Assembly (NCBI GenBank): GCA_041572275.1
Contig: JBFFSQ010000207.1
Span: forward strand, 1 to 5,200
DNA: 5,200 bases
DNA from: JBFFSQ01 sp041572275
Lineage (GTDB): Bacteria > Pseudomonadota > Gammaproteobacteria > SZUA-229
Reading direction: 5' to 3'
A program made the position numbers and the translations under genes. A model generated the notes under the pieces. The model saw only the letters and a list, made by a program, of their open reading frames with translations. It was not told the origin of the DNA and did not search any database. This document shows, piece by piece, positions 1 to 5,200 of the stretch (position 1 is the first letter of the stretch; each line of letters starts with the position of its first letter).

Positions 1-1
1 A

Positions 2-1831
2 GGACCGAGTCTACGTGATGATGGTAGCCTGGTTCTTCTGAAAACAGACTGGAACTATCGCTATAACACAAAGGGAGAGCTGAACGGAATTGTAGCTGTA
101 GTCACAGATATAACTGAGCAAAAGCAGAACGAAAACAAGCTCAGACAGGCCGCTACAGTCTTTTCATCAACCACAGATGCAGTCATCATAGCCGATAGCG
201 ACTGTAATATCATTGCGGTAAACGAAGCATTTATCAATATCAGCCAATACACTGAAGCTGACGTCATCAGTAAAAATCCACGCATATTACAGTCCGACCG
301 CCATCCCGATGAGTTTTATAAAAACATATGGAACAGTATTCAAACACGAGGACATTGGAATGGTGAAATATGGAATCTAAAGAAAAATGGAGAAACTTAT
401 CCCACCTGGAGCCGTGTTAGCACAGTGACCGATGATAAGAATATAATCACAAATTATGTGCTGATTTTTTCAGACATCACAAAAATAAAACAATCTGAAG
501 AACATCTTAAGTTTCTTGCCCATCATGACGATTTAACACAGCTACCCAATCGTACAAGTCTAGACTTCAAACTGGAGCAGTCAATTCATCGCGCAAATCG
601 TCAGCAACAAAAGTTTGCAATATTTTTCATTGATCTGGACCAGTTCAAGCACATCAATGACAGCCTTGGCCATGTCATTGGAGATAATATCCTGATCAAG
701 GCCAGCCAACGTTTGACTAGTATTGCCCGCAATGAGGATACGGTGTCACGGCTAGGAGGTGATGAGTTTGTACTGATTATTGAACCAATAGATACAATAC
801 ATCATTCCATGTCAGTAGCCGAAAGGATAATACAAATATTCTCAACAGCCTTTGAAATTGAAGATCTTCAGCTTCACGTTACACCGAGTATAGGCATTGC
901 TCTATATCCAGACAATGGCGACAACCCAGAAGAACTACTGAAGAATGCCGATGCTGCCATGTATCGAGCAAAACAAAATGGCAGAAATAATTATGCATAT
1001 TATTCAGAAGAGCTAACAGAAAAAGCCACGCAACGTATTAAATATGAAAATATGCTGCGTAAAGCTCTAGAACTCAATCAGTTATCACTACATTATCAGC
1101 CACAGATTGATATAAAACAGAAAAAAATTCATGGCATTGAAGCTCTATTACGATGGCAACACCCAGACGAAGGCATGATCCCGCCCTCAGTATTCATACC
1201 CATAGCAGAAGAAAGTGGCCTGATCTGCACAATCGGTCAATGGGTATTAAAACAATCCTGTCAACTGATGAAAAAGTTAATCTCAGAGGGTATAGATATT
1301 GATCATATTTCAGTTAATGTATCAGGTATTCAATTTATTCGTGGTCAATTTGTTGACTATGTTTCCGAGCTGCTTAAAACACACGAATTAAAAGGTCCAC
1401 AACTCGAACTTGAGATTACAGAAAGTGTCATCATGAATGACAAAATAAAATCCATTGAATCATTAACCCTCCTCGGTAAGCTTGGCATTTCATTATCAAT
1501 AGATGACTTTGGAACAGGTTATTCATCACTTAGCTACCTGAAAAAACTGCCCGTTAATTGTATAAAAATTGATCGGAGCTTTATACATGACATCCCAGAA
1601 GACAAAGACGATGAATCAATTGTAAAGTCTATTATTGCTTTAGGACAATCACTTAACCTCAAAGTCATTGCAGAAGGCGTAGAACAAGAATCACAAGTCG
1701 TATTCTTACAAAATGAAGGCTGCAATCTTGTACAGGGCTTTCTGTTTAGCAAACCCGTCACAGAAAACGAACTCTTGAAACTATTAAAACAGCCACAGGA
1801 ATTACTGTCCCCGGCTAAGTCATACAGTTAA
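2..1831 (+). CDS. PAS-PAS-GGDEF-EAL c-di-GMP turnover protein (5' end missing)
   Basis: Partial gene: the frame is open from base 2 to the TAA at 1829-1831 (609 visible residues), and its start lies off the left edge. The GTG at 425 is an internal valine inside a PAS domain, not the start. Visible residues 1-45 are the C-terminal tail of one PAS domain, ending in the typical VTDITEQKQ linker. About 47-172 is a complete PAS domain ending in FSDITKIKQ. About 173-335 is a GGDEF domain with DDLTQLPNR, an intact GGDEF signature (252-256) and an RNED inhibitory I-site five residues before it. About 345-595 is an EAL domain with EALLRW (E380), N439 in SVNVS, E471 in LELEITES, DDFGTGYSS (D501, D502), K522 in IKIDRSF, E558 in AEGVE and Q578 in QGFLFSKP. 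By family knowledge the protein should make and/or degrade cyclic di-GMP under PAS control. Both active sites look intact, so the net activity cannot be told. Any membrane or sensor domain would be upstream. The PAS ligand is unknown. Confidence 0.97.
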   Translation, partial: GPSLRDDGSLVLLKTDWNYRYNTKGELNGIVAVVTDITEQKQNENKLRQAATVFSSTTDAVIIADSDCNIIAVNEAFINISQYTEADVISKNPRILQSDRHPDEFYKNIWNSIQTRGHWNGEIWNLKKNGETYPTWSRVSTVTDDKNIITNYVLIFSDITKIKQSEEHLKFLAHHDDLTQLPNRTSLDFKLEQSIHRANRQQQKFAIFFIDLDQFKHINDSLGHVIGDNILIKASQRLTSIARNEDTVSRLGGDEFVLIIEPIDTIHHSMSVAERIIQIFSTAFEIEDLQLHVTPSIGIALYPDNGDNPEELLKNADAAMYRAKQNGRNNYAYYSEELTEKATQRIKYENMLRKALELNQLSLHYQPQIDIKQKKIHGIEALLRWQHPDEGMIPPSVFIPIAEESGLICTIGQWVLKQSCQLMKKLISEGIDIDHISVNVSGIQFIRGQFVDYVSELLKTHELKGPQLELEITESVIMNDKIKSIESLTLLGKLGISLSIDDFGTGYSSLSYLKKLPVNCIKIDRSFIHDIPEDKDDESIVKSIIALGQSLNLKVIAEGVEQESQVVFLQNEGCNLVQGFLFSKPVTENELLKLLKQPQELLSPAKSYS

Positions 1832-1839
1832 GCATTTCC

Positions 1840-1873
1840 CTGAAAACAACAGTTTCAGCATATCTATTTTTTT
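1840..1873 (+). terminator. weak candidate terminator after the GGDEF-EAL gene
   Basis: A 6-bp stem CTGAAA (1840-1845) / TTTCAG (1853-1858) with a 7-nt loop lies 9 nt after the stop codon. A run of seven T follows at 1867-1873. The stem is short and AT-rich, and 8 nt separate it from the T run, so it is a poor match to a classical intrinsic terminator. Read on the - strand, the same hairpin has no T run behind it, so it would not serve the convergent operon. Confidence 0.3.
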
Positions 1874-1894
1874 CATGCGCTAGCAGAATGTAAC

Positions 1895-2536
1895 TTACTC
1901 ATAATCAAATTCTTCCTGATATTCAGAAGGATTGATGCCTTCTGCCTTAAGTGGCTCAATTAATCGTGTACGAGTAATTTTTGCTGAGGCGGTAATATAA
2001 CCCTTAATTACATGATCACAAGTAACATGCGAATTATCTTCCAGTGCCAGTTGCTCAACTACACGGGTAACCTTACGGCGAGCTAACATACGAAAAAAGG
2101 CTGGCACATGAGATAATAAACGAACAAGCAGTTCTTCAGCATCTGAAGACCAGTCACCTGTTTTAGGCAATTCTGGTATAAAATTCCATTCATCTTCTGT
2201 TAACGGGCGCCAGAGTATGATCGAGTGACCATTACAATCGGTAATACAGGCGATTTTTTCGAGTTCAGGGGCGTGCATCGGTGCGTATCGTGATTTCGCA
2301 CCTTCATCTATAAGGTGTTGATAAGCCTGAGTAACACTCGGTACACTCAGGCGTACGGTGACAGTAGTTTCGATATCTGCTACTTCAATCATTCTGATAG
2401 CCACGTTACCAGAGTCTAACTCGATGAACCCGTCTCCTTGCCTCGCTATAGCAAGACCAATAACATCAGACCATAATTTTTTGGACTCATTCAGACTGGT
2501 GACCTGTAGATCTAAATGACTGATACCATGAAACAT
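1895..2536 (-). CDS. VOC (glyoxalase-fold) - PCP_red fusion protein, function unknown
   Basis: Complete 213-residue gene, ATG at 2534-2536, TAA at 1895-1897. A weak AGGT Shine-Dalgarno (2547-2550) lies 10 nt before the start. Residues 1-112 look like one VOC-superfamily domain: GISHLDLQV at the first strand, a helix with LWSDVIGL, and a final strand ITDCNGHSIILWRP. VOC enzymes usually carry a metal-binding Glu in this last strand (DPdGNxxEL). Here that position is Ile107, although His7 is kept, so metal-dependent catalysis is doubtful and a binding role is possible. Residues about 128-180 match the PCP_red pattern: W129, a DAEELL helix, HVPAFFRMLARRKV (143-156), E161 and an HVTCDHV segment. 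This small domain is known from the C-terminus of the light-independent protochlorophyllide reductase 57-kDa subunit and from small proteins in non-photosynthetic bacteria. The tail from 190 is acidic. It is the last gene of the operon, 16 nt after the preceding stop. I do not know its reaction. Confidence 0.9.
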   Translation of the reverse strand: MFHGISHLDLQVTSLNESKKLWSDVIGLAIARQGDGFIELDSGNVAIRMIEVADIETTVTVRLSVPSVTQAYQHLIDEGAKSRYAPMHAPELEKIACITDCNGHSIILWRPLTEDEWNFIPELPKTGDWSSDAEELLVRLLSHVPAFFRMLARRKVTRVVEQLALEDNSHVTCDHVIKGYITASAKITRTRLIEPLKAEGINPSEYQEEFDYE

Positions 2537-2552
2537 AATTAATATTACCTAA

Positions 2553-2978
2553 TTAAACAAAAAGTGAACGTTGAATTTCGTCTGCTGCACGCTGAGACTC
2601 AATAATTATCAGACCTAGATTAGGATTGGGCTTGGTCATTACAGCTAAAACCGCCTGCTCACCTGCTGTTGTTAATAGCAAATCACCCTGCGAACACTTT
2701 AATAACATCTGTTCAAGTACACCTTGCTGCAGTTGATTAGCGGTTTTGTCACATACGGTTTGCAACTCGGAACACATGGCGCCAACTTGGTCAGGATCAA
2801 GCACAGTACCCAGTGATGCCATAGTAAGGCCGTCACGTGTTGAAATCATAGAAAGCTGAATTTCAATACAACAACGATGAAGCTCTTCCAATATAGCATT
2901 AAGCTCTTCTGTACCACCAGTCGATAACATACTGACGGGTTCTATGAGTACATCACTCTCGACGTCGTTTGTTTTCAC
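2553..2978 (-). CDS. roadblock/LC7 domain protein (MglB-like fold)
   Basis: Complete 141-residue gene with GTG start (2976-2978) and TAA (2553-2555). The start is supported by a strong AGGAG 9 nt upstream and by a 4-nt GTGA overlap with the stop of the preceding gene; the next Met is residue 17. Residues about 20-136 follow the roadblock/LC7 pattern: an amphipathic first helix (EELNAILEELHRCC), strand IQLSMISTRDGLTMAS with the typical DG turn, helix DPDQVGAMCSELQTVCDKTA, strands around LLKCSQGDLLLTTAGEQAVLA, then NLGLIIIESQRAADEI. Bacterial members (MglB and relatives) form dimers and often act as GAP or scaffold for small Ras-like GTPases. No GTPase gene is visible here, so the partner is unknown. 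The protein is cytosolic with no signal peptide. It has five cysteines (36, 37, 69, 76, 95), including a vicinal Cys36-Cys37 pair in the first helix, which is notable beside a redox enzyme but could be chance. Domain assignment is firm; the role is inferred. Confidence 0.92.
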   Translation of the reverse strand: MKTNDVESDVLIEPVSMLSTGGTEELNAILEELHRCCIEIQLSMISTRDGLTMASLGTVLDPDQVGAMCSELQTVCDKTANQLQQGVLEQMLLKCSQGDLLLTTAGEQAVLAVMTKPNPNLGLIIIESQRAADEIQRSLFV

Positions 2979-3580
2979 TTGATATATCTCCTGGCCAGGA
3001 TAGCAATCAATTGATAAAAAGATTGATTGTTAAATTGTGGGCAACCACCAACAATCAGTGCAAATTGAACCGAACCGATAGCTATCGGCTGAATCATTAC
3101 ATTTAAATCACCCCATGTAAGATTAAGAGTCCAGGGAGCTCCGTTACATAATTCTAGATTTCTTGATTTTGCAGCTTCATTGATCTTTAGTAAACTTGTC
3201 GCGCTTGCAGCTAAATACGCAATTTTATCTTCTGGAAACCCAGCTGATGAAACTATCAGGCCACTCATATCTGCCAGTATGACAGAGCCAGTGGAGGACA
3301 GATCAGGCAGATAACTAGAAAAGTCATACTCCTCAATATGAACTTTTGATTCATTAATCTGCTCGGAACTACTCAACCAGCCTTTCTTTAATAACCTATA
3401 CAGCGTCTTGGTTAGTTCCTTCCTATCCATATTACTAATTAATTGCAAACTTGATAAAGATGTTGATGAATAACTGCAATGACAAAGAAGATTAAAAAGG
3501 AAATTGCGATCTTGACAAGAATCAGGTGAAGATATCAGGTAATTTAATCCAGAATAATTTAACTTAAAATGGGCAGACAT
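2975..3580 (-). CDS. winged-helix-like plus roadblock/LC7-like protein
   Basis: Complete 201-residue gene, ATG at 3578-3580, TGA at 2975-2977, overlapping the next gene by 4 nt. An in-frame stop three codons upstream fixes the ATG, although no clear Shine-Dalgarno precedes it. Residues about 26-72 have the helix pattern of a winged-helix domain: FLFNLLCHC, SLSSLQLIS, then DRKELTKTLYRLLKKGWL, which resembles a recognition helix running into the wing. Residues about 88-199 look like a diverged roadblock/LC7 domain: GSVILADMSGLIVSSAGF, with the DxxGLIVSSAG turn typical of the family, the helix DKIAYLAASATSLLKINEAAKS, strands WTLNLTWGDLNVMIQPI and VQFALIVGG, and a final helix. It probably pairs with the adjacent 141-residue roadblock protein. 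Whether the N-terminus binds DNA or protein cannot be told; it has few basic residues outside LLKKGW. Cysteines are at 22, 33, 35, 145 and 170. The roadblock call is confident and the winged-helix call moderate. Confidence 0.88.
   Translation of the reverse strand: MSAHFKLNYSGLNYLISSPDSCQDRNFLFNLLCHCSYSSTSLSSLQLISNMDRKELTKTLYRLLKKGWLSSSEQINESKVHIEEYDFSSYLPDLSSTGSVILADMSGLIVSSAGFPEDKIAYLAASATSLLKINEAAKSRNLELCNGAPWTLNLTWGDLNVMIQPIAIGSVQFALIVGGCPQFNNQSFYQLIAILARRYIK
2988..3000 (-). promoter_or_regulatory. strong Shine-Dalgarno inside a 12-nt palindrome before the 141-residue gene
   Basis: On the - strand AGGAG (2988-2992) lies 9 nt before the GTG start at 2978 and decides that start. Its AGGA is one arm of the perfect palindrome TCCTGGCCAGGA (2989-3000), which in mRNA could fold as a 4-bp stem with a GGCC loop and cover the ribosome site. 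The region also codes for the last residues of the upstream gene (LARRYIK), so ribosomes finishing that gene would open it. This fits translational coupling with the GTGA overlap. Confidence 0.6.
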
Positions 3581-3623
3581 AATTAATTATATGAATATTA
3601 ATTGATCATTATTGTTAATATAA
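3581..3623 (-). other. AT-rich 43-nt gap between reductase-globin gene and winged-helix/roadblock gene
   Basis: This gap is nearly pure A+T. On the - strand it holds a TATAAT (3586-3591) only 5 nt before the ATG at 3580, with no convincing -35 at normal spacing, and two copies of ATTAATT on the + strand (3582-3588 and 3597-3603). No Shine-Dalgarno and no terminator hairpin is evident. The most likely reading is an internal operon spacer. A leaderless internal promoter is possible but weakly supported. Confidence 0.3.
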
Positions 3624-5200
3624 CTATGTCTTTGGCTCAGACATGCATGAAGGGCAATAGACTTCACCAAGACGAACATGGTATCTGACCTGTGTACCTG
3701 CCTCTACAGATTGCTGGCAACTATCACACAGAGTACCACTATCAAGCATCAATTCCTCAAATCCTTCGACAGGTATTTCAACACCACCTATGATTTTATT
3801 CCATGGTTTATCCTTAACAATATCTGGTCTGAATAACTCTTCAATGGCTCGCCAGCGTTTGATTAAATACTCTGGTATATTATGTTTACGAAGACATGAA
3901 ACCATAATATCTTCACGATAATCGAAAAGCTCATCAGAAATAACCATCCAGTGATGCGCATTTCTGGGCCGATCACCAAAATAAACTTTCTCGCCAGTAA
4001 AAATCTGACGAAGAAATAAATATACCTTCTCAATTGATCTTTGCTTGGTTATTTTGGCAAAAAAGGGTGACAGTCTCGGATCATCGTAAACAATGGTATA
4101 AAAGTCGTCCAGTATAGCCGTTAATTTTTTACCATGATCAAGGGCATCCCAGATTTCCAGGTCAGGCTGTGGATAATCAACCTCATGATATTGAGAAGGA
4201 GATTCAGATTGATTATCTGTATTACGCTTATAAAGCGTAACTTCTTCAGAACTATTTCTCACGCGCAAGTCTTTCAAATCGAATGCATCAGAGAAAACCC
4301 TGCTTTTTAATGCTCCTTTAGAAATAACATGAGCACCTACAACAGACACCATGTTATTTGAGCCGGCCAGATAGACCGACCAGTCAGTCAAATCAGAATA
4401 ATTAGAATGAATGAGATTTATAGCTACATCTTGATTAACAGGATCATTTACACTAGCTGCTGACACACAGGGATAGTAATTAAAGTTGTCAAATTTTTCA
4501 GCTAATCCCTTTAGATAAGAATCAAGATAAAGATCCTCGATAACACGTCCTTCATGATACAGGTGGATATCACCTCTATGTTGACTATCAATTGCCTCAC
4601 GTAGAACACCCAACAAGGGAGCTAGTCCGGTTCCAGTTGCCACCATCAAAATCGGATTTAGCAGGCTATCGGCTTGATAAAAACAGTTGCCATTAGGGCC
4701 CTGAATCTGAATTTCGTCATTCTCATTTAATTCATCAAATATCCAGTTACTAAGTTCACCATCCTGCATACGCTGTATATGTAATTCGATATAACCATCG
4801 TTATTAGGCGAATTTGCAATTGAATAACTACGAGCCATCCCATCTTTGGGACGGCTCATATTGAGGAACTGCCCAGCCTTATAGTCCGTGATTTTGTCAG
4901 ATTCTAAAATCAGCCTGCAAACAGACTCTGAAAGAATATCTTTCTTATGCACATAAGCTACTGTATACAATTTGCCCTGATCTATCTCATTGATAATTAA
5001 ATCACTTTCCGGCTTGCATTGGCAGGGTAGAAAATAGCCTTCATTAACAAATACTGGACTTAGGTTCATCTGTGAATCGATCGAAACCTCACCTTTTGAA
5101 CACTGTAACAAACAAACATGACAGCTACCCTTTCTACAGGAGAAAGGCAGATCAACACCCTGCCTTAATAAGGCGTCTAACACAGTTTCTTCTTCTCTGC
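3624..5200 (-). CDS. [2Fe-2S] ferredoxin - FAD/NAD(P) reductase - truncated haemoglobin - Zn-ribbon fusion (5' end missing)
   Basis: Partial gene, stop TAG at 3624-3626; the frame stays open through the right edge. The GTG at 5183 is internal, being the valine of the EEETVLDALL stretch of a ferredoxin domain, so perhaps 10-30 residues are missing. Counting that valine as residue 1: 1-68 is a plant-type ferredoxin domain with CRKGSCHVC (C16, C21, C24) and C54 in FLPCQCKP as the cluster ligands. About 69-305 is a ferredoxin-NADP-reductase-type module with the FAD motif RSYS (118-121), GELSNW, the nucleotide motif VATGTGLAPL (181-190) and YLAGSNNM (271-278). A polar linker spans about 306-340. 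About 341-457 is a truncated haemoglobin: DDFYTIVYDDPRLSPFF with the B-helix Phe-Tyr pair (361-362), then RNAHHWMVISDELF, where His410 best fits the proximal haem ligand and His411 is adjacent. About 484-515 is a zinc-ribbon-like tail, CDSC (486-489) and CPSC (510-513). The likely role is NAD(P)H-driven reduction of a globin haem, as in NO dioxygenation by flavohaemoglobin, or O2/NO sensing. It is the first visible gene of the operon and is cytosolic. Confidence 0.95.
   Translation of the reverse strand, partial: REEETVLDALLRQGVDLPFSCRKGSCHVCLLQCSKGEVSIDSQMNLSPVFVNEGYFLPCQCKPESDLIINEIDQGKLYTVAYVHKKDILSESVCRLILESDKITDYKAGQFLNMSRPKDGMARSYSIANSPNNDGYIELHIQRMQDGELSNWIFDELNENDEIQIQGPNGNCFYQADSLLNPILMVATGTGLAPLLGVLREAIDSQHRGDIHLYHEGRVIEDLYLDSYLKGLAEKFDNFNYYPCVSAASVNDPVNQDVAINLIHSNYSDLTDWSVYLAGSNNMVSVVGAHVISKGALKSRVFSDAFDLKDLRVRNSSEEVTLYKRNTDNQSESPSQYHEVDYPQPDLEIWDALDHGKKLTAILDDFYTIVYDDPRLSPFFAKITKQRSIEKVYLFLRQIFTGEKVYFGDRPRNAHHWMVISDELFDYREDIMVSCLRKHNIPEYLIKRWRAIEELFRPDIVKDKPWNKIIGGVEIPVEGFEELMLDSGTLCDSCQQSVEAGTQVRYHVRLGEVYCPSCMSEPKT

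Noticed and set aside
61..285. 74-residue open frame on the - strand
   Set aside because: It lies wholly opposite the PAS-coding part of the GGDEF-EAL gene, has no Shine-Dalgarno worth noting and gives a low-complexity Ser/Thr-rich hydrophobic translation; it is a shadow frame.
1534..1761. 75-residue open frame on the - strand
   Set aside because: It is antisense to the conserved EAL core and its translation has no recognisable domain; it is a shadow frame.
1840..1894. Terminator for the - strand operon in the convergent gap
   Set aside because: Read on the - strand, the only hairpin is followed by GGAAATGC and not by a T run. The operon may be terminated by other means or read into the convergent gene.
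1895..2536. Photosynthesis gene because of the PCP_red-like domain
   Set aside because: No other bacteriochlorophyll or photosynthesis gene is present, and small PCP_red domains occur in non-photosynthetic bacteria, so the domain alone does not indicate pigment synthesis.
3075..3088. 14-bp perfect palindrome CCGATAGCTATCGG
   Set aside because: It lies in the middle of the winged-helix/roadblock gene and codes for ordinary residues (PIAIG). About one third of such a palindrome is expected by chance in this length, and there is no second copy, so an operator is not supported.
3586..3614. TATAAT on the - strand as an internal promoter
   Set aside because: The hexamer is perfect but sits in a nearly pure A+T spacer, 5 nt before the ATG, and no -35-like hexamer is found at 16-18 nt spacing. 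Chance is the simpler explanation.
3624..5200. Classical flavohaemoglobin (hmp) or phenol/toluene monooxygenase reductase
   Set aside because: The globin is the truncated type and lies after the reductase, which does not fit Hmp. Oxygenase reductases share the ferredoxin-reductase half but lack the globin and Cys4 tail, and no oxygenase subunits are nearby.

Overview
The window is gene-dense, AT-rich bacterial chromosome (G+C well below 50% by eye). The gene style suggests a proteobacterium, most likely a gammaproteobacterium: a PAS-GGDEF-EAL signalling protein, Shine-Dalgarno-led genes, and a compact operon with a 4-nt stop/start overlap. That placement is an inference, and no rRNA or other marker gene is present to confirm it. 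No RNA gene, insertion sequence, CRISPR array or integration site was seen.

Layout. Positions 1-1831 (+ strand) hold the 3' part of a gene whose beginning lies off the left edge. It encodes the tail of one PAS domain, a complete PAS domain, a GGDEF domain with intact active site and inhibitory site, and an EAL domain with all the catalytic residues I could check. A 63-bp gap with a weak possible terminator separates it from four genes on the - strand that converge on it. In transcription order (right to left) these are: (1) a 5'-truncated redox fusion protein, plant-type [2Fe-2S] ferredoxin - FAD/NAD(P) reductase - truncated haemoglobin - four-cysteine zinc-ribbon-like tail; (2) a 201-residue protein with a probable winged-helix N-terminus and a roadblock/LC7-like C-terminus; (3) a 141-residue single-domain roadblock/LC7 protein, overlapping gene 2 by 4 nt; (4) a 213-residue fusion of a VOC (glyoxalase-fold) domain with a PCP_red domain, the small domain known from the C-terminus of the protochlorophyllide reductase 57-kDa subunit. 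Gaps are 43 nt, -4 nt and 16 nt, so this looks like one operon whose promoter lies beyond the right edge.

How they may work together. The fusion protein has the parts needed to move electrons from NAD(P)H through flavin and the iron-sulphur cluster to a globin haem, and so resembles a self-contained flavohaemoglobin-like enzyme (NO dioxygenase or O2/NO sensor) with a different architecture. Roadblock/LC7 proteins in bacteria usually act as partners or GAPs of small Ras-like GTPases such as MglA. Two of them in an operon with a globin reductase and a VOC-PCP_red protein, with no GTPase visible, is the most unusual part of the window. It may be an undescribed redox- or NO-linked signalling module. 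The link to c-di-GMP through the convergent neighbour is only a possibility. The starts at 425 (GTG) and 5183 (GTG) are internal codons of longer, edge-truncated genes.
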